Position numbers and translations under genes: made by a program. A DNA stretch of 5,050 bases, from NCBI GenBank assembly GCA_900557355.1, contig USSR01000530.1:1-5050 (forward strand), read 5' to 3'. The notes beneath the pieces were generated by a model. That model saw nothing but the letters and a program-made list of their open reading frames with translations. It did not search any database and had not been told where the DNA came from. The DNA is from an uncultured Bacteroides sp. GTDB lineage: Bacteria > Bacteroidota > Bacteroidia > Bacteroidales > Bacteroidaceae. Of the stretch, positions 1 through 5,050 are shown piece by piece; position 1 is the stretch's first letter; each line of letters begins with the position of its first letter.

Positions 1-53
1 TGTCCTCCGCCAATAGTTCCGCGGATTCCAGAGATAGATTTGATTAGAGTCAT
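1..53 (-). CDS. glmM: Phosphohexomutase, probably phosphoglucosamine mutase (N-terminal 17 codons only)
   Basis: An ATG at 53-51 opens a frame that runs off the window and begins MTLIKSISGIRGTIGG. The SGIRG core is the conserved N-terminal signature of the alpha-D-phosphohexomutase family. In these enzymes its arginine lies near the phosphate-binding active site. In Bacteroidales a start of this kind is typical of the protein annotated as phosphoglucosamine mutase, which converts glucosamine 6-phosphate to glucosamine 1-phosphate for UDP-GlcNAc and so for peptidoglycan and LPS. The gene starts 39 bases after the lipoprotein stop. No TAnnTTTG box was found in the gap, so cotranscription with the lipoprotein is likely. 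The catalytic serine, metal loop and sugar-binding loop are all outside the window. A phosphomannomutase/phosphoglucomutase paralogue cannot be excluded. The family call is firm; the substrate is inferred. Confidence 0.75.
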   Translation of the reverse strand, partial: MTLIKSISGIRGTIGGG

Positions 54-92
54 TAGGTTAATGATTTAAAGATTGTTGGTTATATACTATAA

Positions 93-698
93 TTACCTAT
101 AGATTTGGTATTTACGGATATCATAGTAATAAGGGTATACGGACTGCATAGCTGTATTGTGTCCCATCTTTGAAGGAACGATCAGTCTGACGTGTGCCAT
201 GTCGCGTACATAAGCCAGTGGTACTAACCAACCGGCAGGAACAGCAGTCGTTTGGTAATAAGAAAGCATCAATCCTTGCGTAAACTGACCAGCAATGGAA
301 GAACTCGTTACCCGGTAATTAAATTCATCCACTACTTCGGCAAATCCTAAGTTAGACATTGTCGTATCTCCTTGAATAAGGCCGTATTCCATGAAACGTA
401 CCAAGATCTGGTCGTTCGCTTTTACTGTATCGGCAGGATTTTTAGAGCCTTTATCCCGTATTTGCATATATACACCGCTGGCGAGTTGCACATATTCATT
501 TTTAAGCGTATCCGTAATCGAGTCGTTTCTGTAAAACTCTGTTTGGGATATAACCTTAATATTATTGTCTTTTATAAATGCTTTAATGGCCTCTTTTTCT
601 TCCTCCAGCATTTCTGCATAAGTCTTGGTGTTATCACAAGCCTGAAAAGCCAGACCACATACCAGCAAAGACAAAAAGAATAATGTAAGTTTCTTCAT
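93..698 (-). CDS. DUF4827-like lipoprotein with a diverged FKBP-type domain
   Basis: This 201-residue protein starts at ATG 698. It has a classic export signal: MKK, a hydrophobic stretch at residues 4-20, then AFQAC with Cys21 as the probable lipidated residue. The lipobox is loose (Phe at -3, Gln at -2), as is common in Bacteroidetes. Residues 22-70 are charged and probably helical. Residues about 72-198 follow an FKBP-like order: SGVYMQI, then DTVKANDQILVRF, GLIQGDTTMSN, GQFTQGLML, and finally VRLIVPSKMG with YYYDIRKYQI as a last strand. Residues that form the prolyl-isomerase pocket in FKBPs look replaced: the FD of the usual GTxFDSS loop is TM here, and the pocket Trp aligns best with Phe139. 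It may therefore be a structural or binding domain rather than an active isomerase. The size and pattern match the uncharacterised Bacteroidales family DUF4827, recalled without a search. It probably sits in the outer or inner membrane facing the periplasm. It has its own promoter upstream and glmM downstream. Function unknown. Confidence 0.85.
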   Translation of the reverse strand: MKKLTLFFLSLLVCGLAFQACDNTKTYAEMLEEEKEAIKAFIKDNNIKVISQTEFYRNDSITDTLKNEYVQLASGVYMQIRDKGSKNPADTVKANDQILVRFMEYGLIQGDTTMSNLGFAEVVDEFNYRVTSSSIAGQFTQGLMLSYYQTTAVPAGWLVPLAYVRDMAHVRLIVPSKMGHNTAMQSVYPYYYDIRKYQIYR

Positions 699-722
699 TA
701 TCTGTTATTTAGTAATTCCGTA

Positions 723-753
723 CAAAAGTATTCGATTTCGTTGAAAGTTGAAA
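723..753 (-). promoter_or_regulatory. Bacteroidetes-type promoter of the DUF4827-like lipoprotein gene
   Basis: On the minus strand, TACTTTTG at 730-723 matches the -7 consensus TAnnTTTG exactly. A TTTC at 753-750 lies 19 bases upstream, one mismatch from the -33 consensus TTTG at the expected spacing. Transcription would start around 716-719, leaving a leader of about 20 bases before ATG 698. The -33 element lies inside a small repeat: TTGAAAG occurs twice in tandem on the plus strand at 741-754, and a third GAAAG is at 764-768. Whether that repeat is an operator or chance is not known. Confidence 0.65.
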
Positions 754-801
754 GCTCTACGAGGAAAGTTCGTATCTTTTAACCTTTGTGCCCCTCTTTT
801 T

Positions 802-1839
802 TTATCCTTTCGCATTCAATAAAGGCTTGAATTTCTCTAAAGCACGTTCCAGGACTTTCTTTGCTTCTTCCAGCGTACCATAAAATTCACCACCGGAAGC
901 ATTCAGATGTCCGCCTCCATTGAAAAATTCAGCAGCTAATTGATTGCAAGGAAATGTACCCACAGAACGCAATGAAACCTTAATCATCGGCTTCTCCGTG
1001 TCTTCACGCAGGAAGCAAGAGAAAACCACCCCTTTTATGCTCAGAGGGATATTTACAAACCCCTCGCTATCTCCCCGGATATAATTGAAACGTCCCTGCT
1101 CATTTTTTGTCAATGAGATCAAGGCAGAATGATAATCGGGATAAACCTGCATATTTGAAAGCACATAACCCATCAGTCGCAAGCGGCTTTCAGAGTAAGT
1201 ATTATAAACTTTCCGGTAAATGTCATCCTTATCGATACCCTTGGAAAGTAATTCACTGATGATAAAATAAATCTCCCGATTATTGGAATTATAAGTAAAG
1301 CCACCCGTATCGGTCATCATACCAGTATAGATGCACTCTGCTCCTTCTTTGGTTATTTCATTAAAATACCCCATGCGGCATATCAAGCGGAATACCAGCT
1401 CCGAAGTAGAAGAAATATTGGGATGTGAGATCGTGATATCACAAAAATCTTCGGGATATAGATGATGGTCTACCAAAATCTTCTTTCCTTTTGCTGCCTT
1501 TATTGCATCCGCCATTGCATCAATACGACTCAATGTATTAAAATCCAGACAACAGATTATTTCAGCCTCAGCAATCAGTTTATCGGCAAATTCTTTGTAG
1601 CGGTCATAGAGTAATACATCTTTGCTACCCGGCATCCATCGCAGAAAGTCGGGGAAAGCATTCGGCACAATGACATTCGCAACTTTATCTTGTGAATTCA
1701 GGAAATGCCACAATCCCAATGAAGAGCCTATGGCATCGCCATCCGGTGCCACATGGGCTACAATTACAATTCTCTCCGCATGCCCCATCCATCTGGCAAA
1801 ACGATCTATTTTGGCTTGTTCTATTACTTTTGTTAACAT
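802..1839 (-). CDS. nrnA: DHH/DHHA1 phosphoesterase, NrnA-type oligoribonuclease / pAp phosphatase
   Basis: Read from ATG 1839 this is a 345-residue cytosolic protein, close to the usual NrnA length. The N-terminal DHH domain has the expected metal-binding motifs in order: HVAPDGDAIGS (residues 29-39), LDFN (98-101), VDHH (123-126) and MTDTGGF (175-181). The C-terminal DHHA1 domain has the substrate-binding GGGHLNASGG (308-317), preceded by RSVGTFPCNQLA. NrnA-type enzymes degrade RNA and DNA oligonucleotides a few bases long to mononucleotides and dephosphorylate 3'-phosphoadenosine 5'-phosphate; related DHH proteins cleave cyclic dinucleotides, so the exact substrate is inferred. An in-frame ATG at 1899 would add 20 residues, but that stretch is encoded by an A/T-rich repeat and lies only about 10 bases from the predicted transcription start. 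The extension shows no family-like sequence, and MLTKVIEQAKI looks like a normal start for this family. The gene has its own promoter. The lipoprotein follows after a 103-base gap with a separate promoter. Confidence 0.93.
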   Translation of the reverse strand: MLTKVIEQAKIDRFARWMGHAERIVIVAHVAPDGDAIGSSLGLWHFLNSQDKVANVIVPNAFPDFLRWMPGSKDVLLYDRYKEFADKLIAEAEIICCLDFNTLSRIDAMADAIKAAKGKKILVDHHLYPEDFCDITISHPNISSTSELVFRLICRMGYFNEITKEGAECIYTGMMTDTGGFTYNSNNREIYFIISELLSKGIDKDDIYRKVYNTYSESRLRLMGYVLSNMQVYPDYHSALISLTKNEQGRFNYIRGDSEGFVNIPLSIKGVVFSCFLREDTEKPMIKVSLRSVGTFPCNQLAAEFFNGGGHLNASGGEFYGTLEEAKKVLERALEKFKPLLNAKG

Positions 1840-1845
1840 TTGATT

Positions 1846-1878
1846 ATTTACGATTAGACAATTTACGATTGAACGATT
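1846..1878. repeat. Short direct repeats in the nrnA leader
   Basis: On the plus strand ATTTACGATT occurs at 1846-1855 and again at 1861-1870, a period of 15. A shortened third copy, AACGATT, is at 1872-1878. In the sense of transcription the repeat reads AATCGTAAAT and falls in the untranslated leader between the predicted transcription start near 1908 and the ATG at 1839. Similar A/T-rich micro-repeats occur between genes in Bacteroides (general knowledge). There is no strong inverted symmetry, so a hairpin is not expected. Confidence 0.7.
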
Positions 1879-1913
1879 AAAGTCACTTCCATCGTTCATA
1901 CTAATTGAATGGG

Positions 1914-1947
1914 CAAAAGTACGAAAAAGTTCGGGAGTTGGCGGAAA
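1914..1947 (-). promoter_or_regulatory. Bacteroidetes-type promoter of the nrnA-like gene
   Basis: On the minus strand, TACTTTTG at 1921-1914 is an exact TAnnTTTG -7 element, identical to the one before the lipoprotein gene. The -33 element is weak: the nearest candidates are TTTC at 1947-1944 (22-base spacer) and TTCC at 1946-1943 (21-base spacer). Transcription would start near 1907-1910, giving a leader of about 70 bases before ATG 1839. The promoter lies in the 124 bases between the HlyD stop and this gene, so nrnA need not depend on read-through from the exporter genes. Confidence 0.55.
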
Positions 1948-1963
1948 GTAGCAAAGGTTTTAT

Positions 1964-3274
1964 TTAGTCTTCGTATTCTACTATCTTCCTTAACGGGGCT
2001 AATAAACGCTCCAATACATTTCTGTCTGCCAATATAATGTCTGCCGTGCCTTTCAATTCACGTAAAGTCGGAAGGGTTTTACCATAATTCGTATGCAAAC
2101 CTTCCGGCAATACTATTTCCACTACATAAAGTCCCTCTTCCGTCGGAACCGGAGAGATACTTTCCACTTTCCCCCTCACATAACCAAACTCTTGATCGGG
2201 GTAATTATCCATACGGATATGCACTTTCTGTCCCACCTGCACCTTTCCCGAACCTTGTAAAGGGAGTTTTGCTTTACCAATCACTTTCGAATCTTCGGAA
2301 GGCTGAATCACAAAAACAGTCTCACCCGACTGTACATTCTGATTGCGGCTCCAAACTGTCATAAAAGTTATCTTACCGCAGATAGGACTACTAAACAGAT
2401 AGTTCTGTACCCACGAACTCAGCTGTGCCTGAAGCTGCTCAATTGCATTTTTCAATTCAAGCCTGCGGTTCTGTTCCTCATCATAAGCCTGTTTACCCAA
2501 GTCCAGCAAGTTTTCCTCCTGTTGTTTTAATTGCATTTCAGCCTGCAACAAACTCATGCCTGAAGTCTCTCTGGTACGTAAACTCTGCAAATAACGGCTG
2601 CCCGACTCTTCAAATTCTGCCACAATCATTGCATTTCTCGCATACAAAATGGAATCCCGGTCGTACATACTCTGCGCCAGTTCCATTTCTTTTTCGGTCA
2701 GTGTATGTTCACGCTCCACCAAGTTAAGATAAGAACGTTGCCCAGCCAGTTGTTTTTTTCCCGCATCCATCTTCTTTGCATAATAATCTTGCTCGATAAA
2801 GCGAACGTAATCTGAAAGAGCAATCATAAATGAAGCGTATGCAGACTGCAATTCTCCTAATTGCAAACGCTTACCTATAAAATACTCGGCCCCTTTCGCC
2901 GGTTCATAACCTGCTATTTCCCAGTCTTTCATACGGTCTGTCAGCCATAGTACATCTTCCGTAACAGAAGCATTCTGAATGACTCCCAAATGTTCGCCTG
3001 CCTTCACCGTATCGCCATTGTGTACATATAAAGTATCTATTTTACCCATAGAGCGCGCCAACATAAAAGCGGGAGGTTCTTCAGTGGTCAGTGTCACTTC
3101 CGCCTGCAAGACATCCGGATATTTAAATATCCAGCACCCTGCCAGTAAAGCCAACAGAATAATGAACAGCACAGTTATCCCCCATCTCACCACCCAAGGG
3201 GAAATGTGATTCATCACTTCCTGCACTTCCTCGCTACGCAGCTCTATCTCTTTATATTTCTTCTCCTCTTCCAC
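1964..3274 (-). CDS. HlyD-family periplasmic adaptor (membrane fusion protein) of a type I exporter
   Basis: This 436-residue protein would link the inner-membrane ABC exporter to a TolC-like outer-membrane channel. A short charged cytosolic tail (residues 1-28, including the EIELRSEEVQEV typical of Bacteroidales members) is followed by one membrane segment at about 31-50. The first half of the lipoyl-like domain is GKIDTLYVHNGDTVKAGEHLGVI (about 77-99). A long helical, probably coiled-coil hairpin spans about 135-290, rich in Gln, Glu, Leu and Lys. The second lipoyl half is SPICGKI to GETVFVI (296-323). A beta-barrel follows at about 331-377, and the tail carries GTADIILADRNVLERLL (409-425), a typical HlyD C-terminus. 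The start codon is GTG at 3274-3272. An in-frame TAA at 3286-3284, four codons upstream, rules out a longer form, and the next ATG (residue 21) would remove the conserved tail. No Shine-Dalgarno sequence is evident. The start lies 19 bases after the ABC stop, so the two genes are very probably cotranscribed. Confidence 0.93.
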   Translation of the reverse strand: MEEEKKYKEIELRSEEVQEVMNHISPWVVRWGITVLFIILLALLAGCWIFKYPDVLQAEVTLTTEEPPAFMLARSMGKIDTLYVHNGDTVKAGEHLGVIQNASVTEDVLWLTDRMKDWEIAGYEPAKGAEYFIGKRLQLGELQSAYASFMIALSDYVRFIEQDYYAKKMDAGKKQLAGQRSYLNLVEREHTLTEKEMELAQSMYDRDSILYARNAMIVAEFEESGSRYLQSLRTRETSGMSLLQAEMQLKQQEENLLDLGKQAYDEEQNRRLELKNAIEQLQAQLSSWVQNYLFSSPICGKITFMTVWSRNQNVQSGETVFVIQPSEDSKVIGKAKLPLQGSGKVQVGQKVHIRMDNYPDQEFGYVRGKVESISPVPTEEGLYVVEIVLPEGLHTNYGKTLPTLRELKGTADIILADRNVLERLLAPLRKIVEYED

Positions 3275-3281
3275 TGTCTTA

Positions 3282-3302
3282 AATTACCAATTTCTAATTA
3301 CC
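3282..3302. repeat. Short A/T-rich direct repeat at the ABC-HlyD junction
   Basis: On the plus strand AATTACC occurs at 3282-3288 and 3296-3302, a period of 14. In the coding sense the copies read GGTAATT. One copy overlaps the last codons and stop (TAG, 3296-3294) of the ABC gene. The other supplies the TAA at 3286-3284 that closes the HlyD frame just before its GTG start. The repeat is short and could be chance in A/T-rich DNA. Confidence 0.45.
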
Positions 3303-5050
3303 CAACTCCAATTGATTCTTTACCAACCGGTAATATAACCCCTTCCGTTCTACCAATTCCTTGTGGGTTCCCTCTTCGGCTATTTTACCTTTATCCAGTA
3401 CTATAATATTATCTGCATCCCTCACCGTACTCAGCCGATGAGCCACTACTACAACTGTTTTCCCTTTATAAAATTCATGCAAATGCTCCATTATCTCGCG
3501 CTCATTATTCGCATCCAGTGCATTGGTGGCTTCATCAAAAAACAGGTAATCCGGATTCTTATACACCGCACGGGCTATCAAAATACGCTGTCTCTGCCCT
3601 TGGCTGATGCCATTTCCTTCCATACCGATTTTAGTATTGTATCCCAACGGTAAGGAATCTATAAAATCACGGATATTGGCAATGGTCACCGCATGTCTCA
3701 AACGTTCAATATCAATTTGCTCCTCACCTACCGCAATATTCTGTGCAATTGTCTCGGAGAATATAAAACCATCCTGCATCACAGATCCGGTTCGGGCACG
3801 CCATAAATGTGGATTAATGTTCTCTAACGGAGTATCCTGTATCTTGATCGCTCCTTTATTGGGAGTATAAAAACCAAGCATCAATTTTATCAAAGTAGTT
3901 TTACCACTACCGCTCGCCCCTACAATTGCGGTCATTTTATGCTGAGGAATGTGTAAAGAAACATCATCCAATACATAATCCCTGTTTGCACCGTCATAAC
4001 TGAATGAAACATTCTCTATCCGTATATCCCCTTTTTCCGGCAACACTGTAAGTTTTGACGAAATATCCTGTTCCTCGTCTTTCCGTCCATGTATCTCGTT
4101 CAGACGCTCCAAACTAATTTTGGCATCCTGAAATTGCTGTGCAAAACCAATAAAAGAAGATACCGGAGAACTCAACTGACCGATAATATAGGTCAGAGAC
4201 ATCATCATACCCAACGTCATCTGTCCATCTATTACGGCTTTTGCCGCAATAAAGGAAATCACAATATTGGTAGTTTGATTAAAGAATATGGAACCCACTT
4301 GCTGAATCTGTCCCAGTGCCAAACCTTTTATACTAATTTTGAACAGTTTCACCTGTATACGTTCCCACTGCCAGCGTTTCTGAGTCTCACAGTTGTTTAG
4401 TTTGATTTCCTGCATAGCAGTTACAATTTGTATCAGGTTGCTTTGTTCGCCTGCCGCTTGTGCAAAACGGCGTATATCCAATTCCCGCCGATACTTCATA
4501 AAAACGAGTATCCAACACACATACAAAGTGTTACCCAATAAGAAGATACCTAACACTGTCAAATTATAATAAGCAAGAACAAAGGCAAAAATAAAGAAAT
4601 TGACAAAAGAAAAGAGTGTGGTAATAGATGACCCTGTCAGGAACGTTTTAATACGCTCATGATCACCGATACGTTGCATAATGTCACCTACCATTTTTGA
4701 GTCAAAGAAGTGCAATGGCAATTTCATTAACTTAGCCAGAAAATCAGATATTAAAGAGATAGTAATACGTGTGTTAACATGTAATAGTATCCAACTGCGA
4801 ATAAACTCTACCGAAAGTTGCGATACAGATATTATGATTTGTGCTATCAGTACCAGAATGATAAAATTCAAATTACTATCACGGATACCTACGTCCACCA
4901 ATGATTGCGTCAGAAAAGGGAGAATCAATTGCAACAAGCTGACTGTTAGCATCCCCAGTATCAACTGTATCAATTGTTTTTTATAAGGAGTGAGATATCT
5001 CAGAAAGGCACTGTCCACGATTTTGTGTAAATAGAAAACTAGAGGATTCG
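3294..5050 (-). CDS. ABC exporter, membrane plus ATPase domains, probably a C39-peptidase peptide exporter (5' end outside window)
   Basis: The frame is open to the window edge, so the 584 visible residues are the C-terminal part of a longer protein; the GTG at 5018 is not a credible start. Numbering from that GTG codon, the exporter membrane domain spans about 1-300. It has hydrophobic segments near 15-38, 50-80, 131-150, 153-174 and 247-290, and coupling-type motifs such as FFDSKMVGDIMQRIGD (104-119). The ATPase domain has Walker A GASGSGKTT (367-375), Q-loop VMQD (413-416), signature ISQGQ (471-475, in place of LSGGQ), Walker B YLFFDE (491-496), D-loop NALDA (499-503) and switch His527 in VVAHRLS. 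All catalytic residues are present. The membrane domain closely resembles Bacteroidales transporters that carry an N-terminal C39 peptidase, which removes double-glycine leaders during export. That peptidase would lie beyond 5050 and cannot be seen. The adjacent HlyD gene fits a type I system. A lipid or drug exporter without a peptidase is the less likely alternative. Confidence 0.92.
   Translation of the reverse strand, partial: NPLVFYLHKIVDSAFLRYLTPYKKQLIQLILGMLTVSLLQLILPFLTQSLVDVGIRDSNLNFIILVLIAQIIISVSQLSVEFIRSWILLHVNTRITISLISDFLAKLMKLPLHFFDSKMVGDIMQRIGDHERIKTFLTGSSITTLFSFVNFFIFAFVLAYYNLTVLGIFLLGNTLYVCWILVFMKYRRELDIRRFAQAAGEQSNLIQIVTAMQEIKLNNCETQKRWQWERIQVKLFKISIKGLALGQIQQVGSIFFNQTTNIVISFIAAKAVIDGQMTLGMMMSLTYIIGQLSSPVSSFIGFAQQFQDAKISLERLNEIHGRKDEEQDISSKLTVLPEKGDIRIENVSFSYDGANRDYVLDDVSLHIPQHKMTAIVGASGSGKTTLIKLMLGFYTPNKGAIKIQDTPLENINPHLWRARTGSVMQDGFIFSETIAQNIAVGEEQIDIERLRHAVTIANIRDFIDSLPLGYNTKIGMEGNGISQGQRQRILIARAVYKNPDYLFFDEATNALDANNEREIMEHLHEFYKGKTVVVVAHRLSTVRDADNIIVLDKGKIAEEGTHKELVERKGLYYRLVKNQLELGN

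Noticed and set aside
54..92. Separate promoter for the mutase gene
   Set aside because: No TAnnTTTG element is present in the 39-base gap.
372..683. Plus-strand frame of about 100 codons opposite the lipoprotein gene
   Set aside because: It lies wholly antisense to a gene with a clear signal peptide and promoter and resembles no family. The same applies to the other plus-strand frames in the window.
699..801. Possible intrinsic terminator after the nrnA-like gene
   Set aside because: The A-rich run after the stop is on the wrong side for a U tract and the only hairpin seen, CTC-GTA-GAG, is three base pairs.
1922..1963. Possible terminator after the HlyD gene
   Set aside because: No inverted repeat of useful length followed by a T run was found on the minus strand.
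3134..3145. LAGC in HlyD (residues 44-47) as a lipobox
   Set aside because: It lies at the end of a single membrane segment after about 30 charged residues, too long and too acidic for a signal peptide. Adaptors that work with ABC exporters normally keep this segment as an anchor.
3206..3406. Plus-strand frame encoding a small hydrophobic peptide
   Set aside because: It spans two well-supported minus-strand genes and has no leader-like or GG motif, so it is an antisense shadow, not a peptide substrate.
5016..5018. GTG as the start codon of the ABC exporter
   Set aside because: The ten codons upstream of it are open to the window edge and the exporter family usually has an N-terminal peptidase domain. 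The gene is therefore treated as 5' partial.

Overview
This 5,050-base window most likely comes from the chromosome of a gut Bacteroides or a close relative in the order Bacteroidales. Three things point there. Two intergenic regions carry the Bacteroidetes-type -7 promoter element TAnnTTTG. No start codon has a convincing purine-rich Shine-Dalgarno sequence. The proteins (a DUF4827-like lipoprotein, a DHH phosphoesterase, and a Bacteroidales-style HlyD/ABC exporter pair) also resemble members of that order. No species can be named from the sequence alone.

Every supported gene lies on the minus strand, so transcription runs from high to low coordinates. In that order the window holds: (1) positions 5050-3294, the membrane and ATPase part of an ABC exporter whose N-terminus lies outside the window; (2) 3274-1964, an HlyD-type periplasmic adaptor that starts at GTG 19 bases after the ABC stop; (3) 1839-802, a DHH/DHHA1 phosphoesterase of the NrnA type; (4) 698-93, a small lipoprotein with a diverged FKBP-like domain; (5) 53-1, the first 17 codons of a phosphohexomutase, probably phosphoglucosamine mutase.

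The window divides into two units. The ABC and HlyD genes form one tight transcription unit. Together they would make the inner-membrane part of a type I export machine. Systems of this type in Bacteroidetes usually cleave and export peptides with double-glycine leaders, using a C39 peptidase domain at the N-terminus of the ABC protein. That domain, the peptide substrate and the TolC-like outer-membrane partner are not in this window. The second unit is housekeeping in character: nucleotide salvage (NrnA-like), an envelope lipoprotein and a cell-wall precursor enzyme. The NrnA-like and lipoprotein genes each have a recognisable promoter with the same -7 box TACTTTTG. The mutase start follows the lipoprotein by only 39 bases and is probably cotranscribed with it.

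No RNA gene, insertion sequence, CRISPR array, attachment site or convincing hairpin terminator was seen. The noncoding gaps are 39, 103, 124 and 19 bases long. They hold promoters and short A/T-rich direct repeats. Nothing in the window is clearly a new system. The best leads are the unseen substrate of the exporter, the degenerate FKBP-like lipoprotein, and the small repeats at two gene junctions.
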